Source of the DNA: Candidatus Competibacter phosphatis
GTDB lineage: Bacteria; Pseudomonadota; Gammaproteobacteria; Competibacterales; Competibacteraceae
Assembly: GCF_012939995.1 (NCBI RefSeq)
Contig: NZ_SPMZ01000002.1
Location: 1-36,461 of the forward strand
Reading direction: 5' to 3'
Length of the DNA: 36,461 bases
The notes under the pieces are model-generated. The model ran no database searches. It was not told where the DNA came from and saw only the letters and a list, made by a program, of their open reading frames with translations. Below are positions 24,928 through 33,143 of this stretch, piece after piece (positions within the stretch are counted from its first letter, which is position 1; each line of letters begins with the position of its first letter). Both the position numbers and the translations under genes were made by a program.

Positions 24928-27255
24928 GTGACGAGCCCGAAACTCCAACCCGAACTGCAACGCATTATCGAAGCCCGCCATCACGATCCGTTCGCCGTGC
25001 TGGGCCGCCACCCGCAAGACAAGAAAGTCGTGGTGCGCGCCCATTTGCCCTACGCCCAGGAAGTGCACATCGCCGAAGGCAACCTGCCGCTGGAGCGGAT
25101 TCCCAACACCGATCTGTTCGAGTGGCAGGGCAAGGTCGATCAAGTTCCGGAGCGCTACCGGTTGATCTGGCGCGATGGTGACCACCACGAGCATATCTCC
25201 CACGATCCCTACTGCTTTCCGCCCCAGTTGCCCGATTTCGACCTCTACCTGTTCGGCGAGGGCAAGCACTGGCATTCCTACCGCTTCCTGGGCGCGCACC
25301 GGCACGAGGCGGACGGTGTGGCCGGCGTACTGTTCGCGGTGTGGGCACCCAGCGCCGAACGGGTCAGCGTGGTCGGCAATTTCAACCGCTGGGACGGTCG
25401 AATCCACCCCATGCGGGTACGCGGCGGCAGCGGCGTATGGGAGCTGTTCATCCCCAACGTAAGCCCGGGCGATCTGTACAAGTTCGAGATCCGCAACCGC
25501 AATAGCGGCGCGATCATGCTGAAATCCGATCCCTACGGCCAACAGTTCGAGCTGCGTCCCAGCACCGCCACCATCGTCACCAAGCCCACCACCTATGCTT
25601 GGCGCGATGCCGACTGGCTGGAACGGCGCAAGAAATCCGACTGGCTGCATCAACCGATGTCCATCTACGAGGTCCATATCGGCTCGTGGCGGCGCGGGCC
25701 GGAAGGCGAGTTCCTGAATTATCGGGAACTGGCGCACCAGTTGGTGGAATACGTCAAGGAAACCGGTTTCAGTCACATCGAGCTGCTGCCGATCACCGAG
25801 CATCCCTACGATGCCTCCTGGGGTTATCAAACCACCGGCTACTACGCCCCGACCAGCCGCTTCGGCACCCCGGACGATTTCCGCTATTTCATGGATTACT
25901 GCCACCAACACGATGTCGGCGTGATCCTCGATTGGGTGCCGGCGCACTTCCCCAAGGACGCTTCCGGTTTGGCCCGCTTCGATGGCGAGGCGCTGTACGA
26001 GCACACCGATCCCCGCAAGGGCGAACATCTCGACTGGGGTACCCTGATCTTCAACTTCGGTCGCTACGAGGTGAAGAACTTCCTACTGTCCAGCGCCCTG
26101 TACTGGATCGAGGAGTTCCATCTCGACGGTCTGCGGGTGGATGCGGTCGCCTCGATGCTGTATCTCGATTATTCACGCAAGGAAGGCGAGTGGATTCCCA
26201 ACAAATACGGCGGGCGCGAGAACTTGGAAGCCATCGATTTCATGCGCGAGCTGAATACGGTGGTTCACAGCGAACACCCCGGCGCGATGGTCATCGCCGA
26301 GGAATCCACCTCCTGGCCGCAGGTCACCCGACCGACCTACCTAGGCGGGCTAGGCTTCAGCATGAAATGGAACATGGGTTGGATGAACGATACCCTGCGC
26401 TACATGGCGCAAAATCCGATCCATCGCAAATATCACCATGACCTGCTGACCTTCAGCATGCTGTACTGCTTCACCGAGAATTTCATGCTACCGTTCTCGC
26501 ACGACGAAGTGGTGCATGGCAAGGGCTCGATGCTGAACAAGATGCCGGGCGACGAATGGCAGCGCTTCGCCAACCTGCGGCTGCTCTATCTCTACATGTT
26601 CACCCACCCCGGTAAGAAACTGCTGTTCATGGGTACCGAGTTCGGCCAGGGCAACGAGTGGAACAGCGCCAACCCCATCGACTGGTGGGTGTTGGAGTAC
26701 GATTTCCACCGGGGTTTAAAGCAGTTGGTCACCGACTTGAATCGGCTTTATCACAGCGATCCGGTGCTGCATCACTACGAGTTCGAATGGCAAGGTTTCG
26801 AATGGATCGACTGTCACGACGCCGAGCAATCCATCCTGAGTTATCAGCGCAAAAAGGATGACGATTTCTTGGTGGTCGTGGTCAATTTTACCCCGGTCCC
26901 GCGCCAAAGCTACCGCATCGGCGTACCGCGAGCGGGCCGTTACACGGAAATTTTCAACTCCGACTCCCACTATTACGCCGGAAGCGGCGTCGGTAACGGT
27001 GGGATCGACCTGATCGCCGAGGAACGGCCGTGGATGGAGCACCCGTACTCGATCACCATCACCGTGCCGCCGCTGGGTGGCTTGGTGCTGCGTCCGGAAC
27101 CACCGCCGGAACCGGTGCTGACCACAACCGCCCTGGGTGAGCTGCTGGCCGATACAACGATCGGGGAAGAACCGCTGGCGGAACCGGCCGCGAAACCGCT
27201 GGCATCCGCCACCCCGGACGCAGTCGAGGAAGAGGAGTTGGCGCAACCTGAATGA
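24928..27255 (+). CDS. glgB: 1,4-alpha-glucan branching enzyme
   Basis: Introduces alpha-1,6 branches during glycogen synthesis. The GTG at 24928 is chosen because AAGGA lies 9 nt before it. An ATG nine bases earlier overlaps that site. With the GTG start the catalytic residues land exactly on E. coli numbering: nucleophile Asp405 (LRVDAVAS), acid/base Glu458 (VIAEES) and Asp526 (SHDEVVHGK). The protein has an N-terminal N1/CBM48 region ([21 protein letters not shown]), a (beta/alpha)8 barrel and a C-terminal beta domain ending near GGLVLRP. About 50 extra residues follow, rich in Pro, Glu and Ala, which look disordered. No other glg genes are adjacent. Confidence 0.97.
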   Translation: MTSPKLQPELQRIIEARHHDPFAVLGRHPQDKKVVVRAHLPYAQEVHIAEGNLPLERIPNTDLFEWQGKVDQVPERYRLIWRDGDHHEHISHDPYCFPPQLPDFDLYLFGEGKHWHSYRFLGAHRHEADGVAGVLFAVWAPSAERVSVVGNFNRWDGRIHPMRVRGGSGVWELFIPNVSPGDLYKFEIRNRNSGAIMLKSDPYGQQFELRPSTATIVTKPTTYAWRDADWLERRKKSDWLHQPMSIYEVHIGSWRRGPEGEFLNYRELAHQLVEYVKETGFSHIELLPITEHPYDASWGYQTTGYYAPTSRFGTPDDFRYFMDYCHQHDVGVILDWVPAHFPKDASGLARFDGEALYEHTDPRKGEHLDWGTLIFNFGRYEVKNFLLSSALYWIEEFHLDGLRVDAVASMLYLDYSRKEGEWIPNKYGGRENLEAIDFMRELNTVVHSEHPGAMVIAEESTSWPQVTRPTYLGGLGFSMKWNMGWMNDTLRYMAQNPIHRKYHHDLLTFSMLYCFTENFMLPFSHDEVVHGKGSMLNKMPGDEWQRFANLRLLYLYMFTHPGKKLLFMGTEFGQGNEWNSANPIDWWVLEYDFHRGLKQLVTDLNRLYHSDPVLHHYEFEWQGFEWIDCHDAEQSILSYQRKKDDDFLVVVVNFTPVPRQSYRIGVPRAGRYTEIFNSDSHYYAGSGVGNGGIDLIAEERPWMEHPYSITITVPPLGGLVLRPEPPPEPVLTTTALGELLADTTIGEEPLAEPAAKPLASATPDAVEEEELAQPE

Positions 27256-27273
27256 ACCGCTGCTAGCGCGTTA

Positions 27274-27300
27274 GGGCGCGGCGACGGACAGGCCGCGCCC
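27274..27300 (+). repeat. GC-rich hairpin downstream of glgB
   Basis: A 9-bp perfect stem, GGGCGCGGC (27274-27282) with GCCGCGCCC (27292-27300), begins 19 bp after the glgB stop. No U tract follows. It may end or stabilise the glgB message. From 27301 to 27500 I see no gene; an in-frame upstream extension of yheT there has no family resemblance. Confidence 0.5.
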
Positions 27301-27500
27301 CAGATCACTTCAGGTTACTCTTTCTGAGCGACCGCTTGAGCGAACCCGAGACGAGCCTGGCAGCGCTGGATTGTCTCGGGTACCGCATCGGCTTCATCAA
27401 ATCGCGTTGGGTCGTCAGCCGTGCCTTTAACCCCCACCTCGGCTACTGGCGCCAAGCCGATCGCTCTTCCCTCTCCTCTCACGATCCGATCATCGCCGCC

Positions 27501-28511
27501 ATGCAACCCACTGACTATGACCCGGCATGGTGGTTGCCCGGCCCGCACGCTCAAACGCTGTGGCCGGTGCTGTGTCGACGCCGACCTCGGGTGCCCCTAC
27601 GGCGTGAACGCCTGGAATTGCCCGATGGCGACTTTCTGGATCTGGACTGGCTCCCCAGCGGACAGGGACCGATCGTGCTGATCCTGCACGGTCTGGAAGG
27701 CTCCAGCGCTTCTCATTACGCGCTTGGCCTACTGGCGGCCATCGCCCGGCGCGGCTGGCGGGCGGTGGTGATGCACTTTCGCGGTCGCGGCGGCCAGCCC
27801 AACCGGCTGGCGCGCGGCTACTGCGCCGCCGATACCGCCGACATCGACCATGTGGCAACCCGGCTGCGCCAAAAGGAAACAACCGTGCCCTTGGCCGCCA
27901 TCGGCTACTCGCTGGGCGGCAATGCCCTGCTCAAGTGGTTGGGGGAAACCGGAGCCGACAACCCCTTACACACAGCGGCGGCGGTATCGGTTCCATTCGT
28001 ACTCGATATCACCGCGCGGCGACTAAACCAGGGTTTTTCGCGGCTTTACCAAGCACATCTGTTGCGCGCGCTGAAAACAAGCTACCGCAACAAATTCCAG
28101 CATCGCTCGGATGCACCCGTACCCTTGGACGAACTGACGACGCTGCGAGATTTCCATTCCTTCGATGACCGGATCACCGCGCCCTTGCATGGTTATACCG
28201 GCGTTCACGATTACTACGCCCAAGCCAGTTGCCGCCCTTACCTGCGACGTATCCGTGTGCCAACACTCATCCTGCATGCCCTGGACGACCCTTTCATGCG
28301 GCCGGAAGCGGTGCCGGATGCCAGCGAACTATCGCCTTGCGTACAGATGGAACTCAGCTCGCGAGGCGGCCATGTCGGCTTCGTTGCCGGGCGCTGGCCG
28401 TGGCGAGCGGAATATTGGCTGGAACAAAGGCTTCCCGAGTTTCTAGCGACACAGTGGAATGGGTCCGCCGCCCGCCCGGCGGCAACGACGATCCTCAACT
28501 CCTCGCCGTAG
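27501..28511 (+). CDS. yheT: YheT-family alpha/beta hydrolase
   Basis: A 336-residue alpha/beta hydrolase. Conserved parts include LPGPHAQTLWP near the N-terminus, RLELPDGDFLDLDW, the oxyanion region LHGLEGSSASHY, MHFRGRGGQPN, the nucleophile elbow GYSLGGN, the acid in HALDDPFM and the base in RGGHVGF. These together match the YheT/ABHD1-3 lineage, whose bacterial substrates are mostly unknown (esters or lipids are likely). The start at 27501 aligns the N-terminus with the family. No clear ribosome site is visible. Its last 17 bp overlap the 3' end of the ACP gene on the other strand, so the two genes converge. Confidence 0.9.
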   Translation: MQPTDYDPAWWLPGPHAQTLWPVLCRRRPRVPLRRERLELPDGDFLDLDWLPSGQGPIVLILHGLEGSSASHYALGLLAAIARRGWRAVVMHFRGRGGQPNRLARGYCAADTADIDHVATRLRQKETTVPLAAIGYSLGGNALLKWLGETGADNPLHTAAAVSVPFVLDITARRLNQGFSRLYQAHLLRALKTSYRNKFQHRSDAPVPLDELTTLRDFHSFDDRITAPLHGYTGVHDYYAQASCRPYLRRIRVPTLILHALDDPFMRPEAVPDASELSPCVQMELSSRGGHVGFVAGRWPWRAEYWLEQRLPEFLATQWNGSAARPAATTILNSSP

Positions 28512-28752
28512 CCTTGTCGCGGACGAATTCGTGAACCTTGCCCAAGGTTTCGAAGCTCTCGGCGCTAATCTCGTCGTCGGCAACCTGAATATCGAACTGC
28601 TGCTCCAGAGCATGGATCAAGGTGACCACCGTCATCGAGTCGAACTCCGGGATGCTCCCCAGCAGCGGCGTATCCGGGCCGAGCCGCGTGACCCGATCTC
28701 CCAACTGCAATATTTCGCCGACCAACTGTCGCACGTCATCGAACTCGACCAT
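28495..28752 (-). CDS. Acyl carrier protein
   Basis: An 85-residue acidic helical protein with the phosphopantetheine site PEFDSM (Ser39). The surrounding DTPLLGSIPEFDSMTVVTLIHALEQQFDIQVADDEI is typical of stand-alone carrier proteins that serve a specialised synthase rather than the housekeeping fatty-acid AcpP, whose motif is DSL with different flanks. The start at 28752 begins at the canonical point; GAGGAGG lies about 10 nt upstream. It is the last gene of the minus-strand block after two TPR-methyltransferases, separated by a long palindrome. No ketosynthase or ligase is in the window, so its partner is unknown. Confidence 0.88.
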   Translation of the reverse strand: MVEFDDVRQLVGEILQLGDRVTRLGPDTPLLGSIPEFDSMTVVTLIHALEQQFDIQVADDEISAESFETLGKVHEFVRDKATARS

Positions 28753-28783
28753 CAAGACCGCCTCCTCGGGATGGAAAAGGGCA

Positions 28784-28820
28784 GCGCGTGGCGGCCGGCG
28801 ACTCGCCGGCCGCCACGCGC
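28784..28820. repeat. 37-bp near-perfect palindrome upstream of the ACP gene
   Basis: An 18-bp inverted repeat (28784-28801 with 28803-28820) around a single central base, almost all G and C. It lies between the stop of the second TPR-methyltransferase and the ACP start. On the minus strand TGCCCTTTTCC follows, a weak U tract. It may terminate or attenuate transcription into the ACP gene, or be a REP-like element. Confidence 0.7.
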
Positions 28821-28867
28821 GCCGAGAGCTTGTCAAGATAGCCTTGCCGACGACAAGAATCCAGCGC

Positions 28868-30289
28868 TTAGCTGATCGAGATGACGGGCTGGCTGGCTAG
28901 CACCACATAACCCATCATGGGTTGGTCGCATTCCCACCGCAACGTAGCCGTCGTCATCGAACGGATTTCCAAGCCCGCTTCCGCCAAGGCCTGCCGCAAA
29001 TACTCGGCCGCATGGCTATAACGACCACTGTGATTGATGCGAAATCCGCCCGGCGGTGCATCTCCCGTCGCGGCTTCCGCCGTAAACGCCAGCCAGCCAC
29101 CAGGGCGCAAGGCAGCGGCGGCGGCGGTGAAAACCGCTTCCAACGCCCCGAAGTACACCAGCGTATCGGCCGAAACGATCAGGTCGTAGGCTTGAGGCCG
29201 CGTCGCCAGAAACGCGGTCAGCTCGGCGACGATCAGCTCATCGTAACCACCCCGCTCGCGTGCCTTGTCCAACATGCGCGGCGATAGATCCACACCGACC
29301 AGATGGCGGGCATAAGGATGCAACAGCGGCGCGCACAAACCGGTGCCGCAACCGGCGTCCAGAACATCCAGACAGGCGGCGGGCGCCCCCAGCAGTTCGG
29401 CGATCCGCTCCGCGATGACCGCCGGCGCCTGATAGTTCAACTCCTGCACCAAATGTTGGTCGAACCCTTCCGCATACCGATCGAACAGATAAGTCACGTA
29501 AGCGTCGGAAGCGCGCGCCGGTGCTTGATCTTGTCCGAACCAGGCCGCCAAGCGATGCTGGGCGATCGGATCGTCCGGCATCAACCGCAACCAGAATTGC
29601 AGCAAATTCAGCGCGGCCTTGCTATCTCCCAACTGAAACACCGCATTGCCCAGCACCATCCGCGCGTCCTCGGAGCGTCCCATGCGATGCAGCAAACCAC
29701 CCAACTGTTCGATCGCCGCCTCGTGGCCGGCGTCGCAGCGCAGCGCGGCCTCCTGAGCGACAATCGCTTCTTCAAGCTGTCCCAACTCGGCCAGCACCAG
29801 ACCGAGGCGGTGGTGAATTTCAGCGCTTGCGGGGCGTCGCTCGCTGGCCTGACGGTACGCCTCCAGTGCTTCCGGCAGCCGCCCCAACCCCCTGAGCACC
29901 GCGCCCATATTCACGCAAGCTTCCACTTCGTCCGCTCTGTAAATGGTCGCTTGCCGGTAGGCGGCGATGGCATCTTCGTAGCGCTTCTGGACGATCAGTA
30001 CGTTGCCCAGATTGGTATACGCCGCCGCATAATCGGGCGTGCTGCGGATGGCCCGACGAATGAATTGTTCCGCTTGAGTCGACTGACCCCGTTGCTGCAT
30101 GAGAATTCCAAGGAAATTCAATGCCTCCGGGTGATCCGGCTGGGCATCGAGCACCCGCTGGTAAAAGACCTGCGCCTGGGTCAGATTGCCCTGACGATGC
30201 TGCGTCATCGCCTGATCAAACCATCCGGCCACCACCGAGGACCGCAGGGCATCGTCAAAGGCCTTGGACTTGTCGTCATTGCCGTTCAC
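28868..30289 (-). CDS. TPR-repeat protein with C-terminal SAM methyltransferase domain (second copy)
   Basis: A 473-residue fusion. Residues up to about 280 hold tandem TPRs (YQRVLDAQPDHPEALNFLGIL, NLGNVLIVQKRYEDAIAAYRQA and others). The C-terminal part is a class I methyltransferase with VLDAGCGTGLC, a VGVDLSPRMLDKAR acidic-loop motif and DLIVSADTLVYFG. The GTG start (30289) is chosen because GAGGAGA lies 6 nt upstream; a longer frame overlaps the previous gene. It is a close paralog of the gene 50 bp upstream. The domain arrangement resembles the NNMT/ubiE-like TPR methyltransferases found near polysaccharide or T6SS loci, but the substrate is unknown. It may methylate a protein or small molecule bound by the TPRs. 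Confidence 0.85.
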   Translation of the reverse strand: MNGNDDKSKAFDDALRSSVVAGWFDQAMTQHRQGNLTQAQVFYQRVLDAQPDHPEALNFLGILMQQRGQSTQAEQFIRRAIRSTPDYAAAYTNLGNVLIVQKRYEDAIAAYRQATIYRADEVEACVNMGAVLRGLGRLPEALEAYRQASERRPASAEIHHRLGLVLAELGQLEEAIVAQEAALRCDAGHEAAIEQLGGLLHRMGRSEDARMVLGNAVFQLGDSKAALNLLQFWLRLMPDDPIAQHRLAAWFGQDQAPARASDAYVTYLFDRYAEGFDQHLVQELNYQAPAVIAERIAELLGAPAACLDVLDAGCGTGLCAPLLHPYARHLVGVDLSPRMLDKARERGGYDELIVAELTAFLATRPQAYDLIVSADTLVYFGALEAVFTAAAAALRPGGWLAFTAEAATGDAPPGGFRINHSGRYSHAAEYLRQALAEAGLEIRSMTTATLRWECDQPMMGYVVLASQPVISIS

Positions 30290-30338
30290 AGGTATCTCCT
30301 CAAGCTTGCTTCGATCATGCTTCCGCCCGCGCCGCCGG

Positions 30339-31688
30339 TCATGGCTTGCGCGCCAGCACCAGGAACCCGACGACCGGATGGCCGCCTTCCAGACGCAACT
30401 CCACGGTTTCCAGCGTCTCGACCACCATGCCGGCCTGGACCAGTTCTCGGCGCAAATAGGCTTCGGCATGCTGGTAGCGACCGCTGCGATCGAGCCGGAA
30501 TTCCTCCGTTCCTCCCTCCTCGCCACGCTCCACGGTAAACGCCAGCCAACCCTCGGGTCGCAGGGCGGCGGCGGCGGCGGCCAACACCGGCCGTAGATCG
30601 CCAAAATAAACCAGCGTATCCGCCGACACGATCAGGTCATGGGACGCTGGCCGGGCGGCGAGGAATGCGGTCAACTCCGCGACCGCCAATTCGTCGTAAT
30701 CCCTCCGTGTCCGCGCGCGCTCCACCATGCGCGGCGACAAATCGACTCCGATCAAGCGGCTGGCGTAAGGACGCAACAGCGGCCCACAAAGCCCCGTGCC
30801 GCAACCGGCATCCAACACCTCCAGCGACCGGGTCGGCACGCCCAGCGTCGTACCGATTTCCCCAGCAATCAAGTCCGGCGCCCGATAGTCCAGCCGATGC
30901 AAATGGTCGTCGAAGCTGTCGGCCATGCCGTCGAACAGTTCCTGGACATAATCGTCCGCCGCCCGCGCTGGCGCGGCGTGCCCGGAATGGGCCGCCAGCA
31001 GATGTCGAGCAACCGGGTTGGTCGGGTCCTGCTCCAGCCAACCCCGAAACAGCTCGGCGGCTTGCTCGCTACGATTGAGCCGGTACAACAGCATACCCAG
31101 ACTCTTGTAGGCGGACGCATGGCCGGGTCGCAGGCGAATCGCCTCGCGGAACGCGGCCATCGCTTCTTCATGGCGTTCCAGCTCGACCAGCGCCTTGCCC
31201 AAATTGAGATGAACCTCCGCCAGTCGCGGATTCAGGGCGAGCACCTGCTGGCAAGCAGCCACCGCTTCCTCGAACCGGCCAGACCGCCGTAGCATGATGC
31301 CGAGATTGCAGTGAGCACCGAAATTACCAGGCGCCAGTTCGATGGCCTGGCGATAGGCCGTCGCCGCCTCGTCGAAGCGCTCCATGGCGGCCAGCACGTT
31401 GCCCAGGTTGTTATGGGCGTCCGCATAGCGCGGGTTCAGTTCGAGCGCTTGGCGGATCAGCTTGACGGCGCCATCGTTTTCATGCCGCTGCGCGGCGAGC
31501 ACCCCCAAAAAATGCAGGGCGTCGACCTGCCGCGGATTCCGGCGCAGTATCTGGCGATAAAGCGCTTCCGCCGCATCGAGTTGCCCCTGCCGGTGCAGGG
31601 CAATCGCCTGCTCGACCCGTTGTGCTTCGTTGGCGGGAGCATCCGACCGCGCCGCGCCGCTGAGCGCCCTACGTTGCTTGCGATTCAT
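30339..31688 (-). CDS. TPR-repeat protein with C-terminal SAM methyltransferase domain (first copy)
   Basis: A 449-residue fusion starting MNRKQRRA, a basic start common in TPR proteins of this type. TPR units fill residues 25-225 (YRQILRRNPRQVDALHFLGVL, YRQAIELAPGNFGAHCNLGIM, REAIRLRPGHASAYKSLGML). The methyltransferase domain follows with VLDAGCGTGLCGPLL (DAGCGTG at 293-299), IGVDLSPRMVERAR and LIVSADTLVYFG. Its start overlaps the end of the beta-flower gene by 20 bp, implying coupling. Together with its paralog downstream it probably arose by tandem duplication. The substrate is not known, and it could equally be an O-, N- or C-methyltransferase. Confidence 0.87.
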   Translation of the reverse strand: MNRKQRRALSGAARSDAPANEAQRVEQAIALHRQGQLDAAEALYRQILRRNPRQVDALHFLGVLAAQRHENDGAVKLIRQALELNPRYADAHNNLGNVLAAMERFDEAATAYRQAIELAPGNFGAHCNLGIMLRRSGRFEEAVAACQQVLALNPRLAEVHLNLGKALVELERHEEAMAAFREAIRLRPGHASAYKSLGMLLYRLNRSEQAAELFRGWLEQDPTNPVARHLLAAHSGHAAPARAADDYVQELFDGMADSFDDHLHRLDYRAPDLIAGEIGTTLGVPTRSLEVLDAGCGTGLCGPLLRPYASRLIGVDLSPRMVERARTRRDYDELAVAELTAFLAARPASHDLIVSADTLVYFGDLRPVLAAAAAALRPEGWLAFTVERGEEGGTEEFRLDRSGRYQHAEAYLRRELVQAGMVVETLETVELRLEGGHPVVGFLVLARKP

Positions 31689-32343
31689 CGGCGTCGTCCC
31701 GAATGTCCGGTTGAACAGCCCGGCGATGCAACCAAAAGGGCAGGCTGCGACCGGTTTTTCTCATCCAGCGCAGCAACAGCGAATCCCCGCTGAATTCGAT
31801 CACCCAGTACATCCGTTCCGGTTCTTCGATGTCTTCCCAGCACAGCAGTAACTCCGGTCCACGCAATTCCCAGTGGCCGACGGCATTCGTTGTCGATTCC
31901 ATCGCCGTCCACTGAAAAGATCCGTCCTCGCTCAACCGCAGGATTTCATCGTCGGAACACCACTCGCCAATCAATTCCTCCGACGCCGGCATCCGCAGCA
32001 AAGCTTCCAGTGGGTCGCAACAGTTCGGCCGTACTGCCCGCGCTACTCGCGGCGTGGGTGGCATCGGCGGCTGAGCCGGTACCGGGGGCACCTGGGGCGG
32101 TCGCCGCTGGGACAACGCCCGCAGGTCGCGCGCTAAGTAATTCTGTTCAACGACATGACCGAGCCATTCTCCGTCATACTTCCACACGGAACCTTGGGCA
32201 TCGCACCAGCCCAGATAACGTCCAAACCTGTCGAACAACCGGTCATTCTTGAAAAATCCCGCGTAGACACCGGTCCATTTGAATATGACGGTACAGGACT
32301 GCTGATTGCTGTCAAAAAGCTCAAAATCATGGGCTTGCATCAT
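31669..32343 (-). CDS. Beta-flower-like N-terminal domain protein with C-terminal lipocalin-like region
   Basis: A 224-residue protein with no signal peptide. Residues 5-70 contain repeating short beta-strand units (VYAGFFKNDRLFDRFGRYLGW, then GSVWKYDGEWLGHVVEQNYL), a pattern like the '4-fold beta flower' domain. A Pro-rich linker (PPQVPPVPAQPPMPPTP) leads to a second beta-rich part (LIGEWCSDDEILRLSEDGSFQW, ending near LLLRWMRK) of the general 'GxW' lipocalin-like type. Both assignments are from pattern only. GAGGAA lies about 11 nt before the ATG. The 3' end overlaps the first TPR-methyltransferase by 20 bp, so the two are likely made together. The T6SS neighbourhood might suggest an effector or adaptor, but nothing in the sequence proves it. 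Confidence 0.7.
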   Translation of the reverse strand: MMQAHDFELFDSNQQSCTVIFKWTGVYAGFFKNDRLFDRFGRYLGWCDAQGSVWKYDGEWLGHVVEQNYLARDLRALSQRRPPQVPPVPAQPPMPPTPRVARAVRPNCCDPLEALLRMPASEELIGEWCSDDEILRLSEDGSFQWTAMESTTNAVGHWELRGPELLLCWEDIEEPERMYWVIEFSGDSLLLRWMRKTGRSLPFWLHRRAVQPDIRDDADESQAT

Positions 32344-32386
32344 GATTTTTTTATTCCTCGGCGTCGGTTTTATTCAAGGCTCAAAC

Positions 32387-32415
32387 AAAAAAAAACCGCC
32401 GCTCTATGCTAGAGC
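32387..32415 (-). terminator. Weak terminator candidate after the AT-rich orphan gene
   Basis: On the minus strand GCTCTA-GCA-TAGAGC (32401-32415) is followed, after five G/C bases, by nine T (32387-32395). The orphan's stop codon lies inside the stem. The gap before the T run makes it a poor but possible terminator. Confidence 0.4.
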
Positions 32416-32942
32416 CTAGACGCATCGGCATTGATGACTTGTAGGGCTACGTTCTCTGCCACCTTGCCCGTAAGTGGCTTGAGCACACCCGAGATTTCAA
32501 CATCAGAGCTCATTTTTCCCGCCCAGATTTTCATCATTCCATCAAACTCGAAAAGCACCTTTCCTTTGTTGCCATCTTTCCCCATCTCGGTCACTTTAAA
32601 CACCGTATTTACACGCTCCCAACTAGCGAACGTTGTACCGCAATCGACCTTGATTTCGATGAACTTACCGACCAGGTTTAGCGGTAGCGCCCTTCCTTCC
32701 TTATCAAGGGCAAGGTTGACTCCATTCACCTGGGTGTTGCAGCTCATCCAGCCGTAGTGGAGGATTTTATTCTGTAATTTACCAAATCCAGTGTCACCAC
32801 TCTTCATGACTTCGCCACATGTATTGAAATAGAATGTGCTGGACTTGAAGTGCCCCACCACCACATGTGCGAACGCTGAATCCTCCGTAGCCCCAAGCAA
32901 GGACGCCGATACGCCCCCAACATAAAATCCCAGAGTTACCAT
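32409..32942 (-). CDS. Orphan hypothetical protein next to clpV
   Basis: A 177-residue protein without recognised motifs. The start at 32942 is preferred because AAGGGG lies 9 nt upstream; a longer in-frame start at 33032 would add 30 residues without a ribosome site. The N-terminus (MVTLGFYVGGVSASLLGA) is mildly hydrophobic but lacks a positive charge, so an export signal is uncertain. The rest looks beta-rich, with two isolated Cys in FNTCGEV and MSCNT and one in KVDCGTTF. Its codons are more AT-rich than those of its neighbours, hinting at horizontal acquisition. It lies about 200 bp downstream of clpV, beyond a long inverted repeat. A cargo, adaptor or immunity role in secretion is possible but unproven. 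Confidence 0.6.
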   Translation of the reverse strand: MVTLGFYVGGVSASLLGATEDSAFAHVVVGHFKSSTFYFNTCGEVMKSGDTGFGKLQNKILHYGWMSCNTQVNGVNLALDKEGRALPLNLVGKFIEIKVDCGTTFASWERVNTVFKVTEMGKDGNKGKVLFEFDGMMKIWAGKMSSDVEISGVLKPLTGKVAENVALQVINADASRL

Positions 32943-33082
32943 AATAAGTTCCCCTTGATTGATCGCTACTTTAATACATGAATCACCAATCTCGTATTCG
33001 GAATACGCACGATCAATGCCAATCCAATTCAATCCCTATTCAATATGATATTTTCATGCCAACCAACCATATAAGAATCGAT

Positions 33083-33125
33083 AACCGGTCCAGAATGAAT
33101 CCCTGCCGCTTATTCTGGACCGGTT
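33083..33125. repeat. 14-bp perfect inverted repeat downstream of clpV
   Basis: AACCGGTCCAGAAT (33083-33096) pairs with its complement at 33112-33125 across a 15-nt loop. On the minus strand it starts 18 bp after the clpV stop and is followed by AT-rich DNA without a U run. It may end or stabilise the clpV message, or mark the edge of an inserted segment. Confidence 0.65.
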
Positions 33126-33143
33126 CACTTCAGCCTGCTTTTC

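Noticed and set aside
27315..27554. Minus-strand 79-codon frame between glgB and yheT
   Set aside because: It overlaps the yheT start, has no ribosome site and no resemblance to known proteins.
30290..30604. N-terminal extension of the second TPR-methyltransferase
   Set aside because: It overlaps the end of the previous gene in another frame and encodes a Pro/Arg/Trp-rich sequence unlike TPR proteins. The GTG at 30289 has a strong ribosome site.
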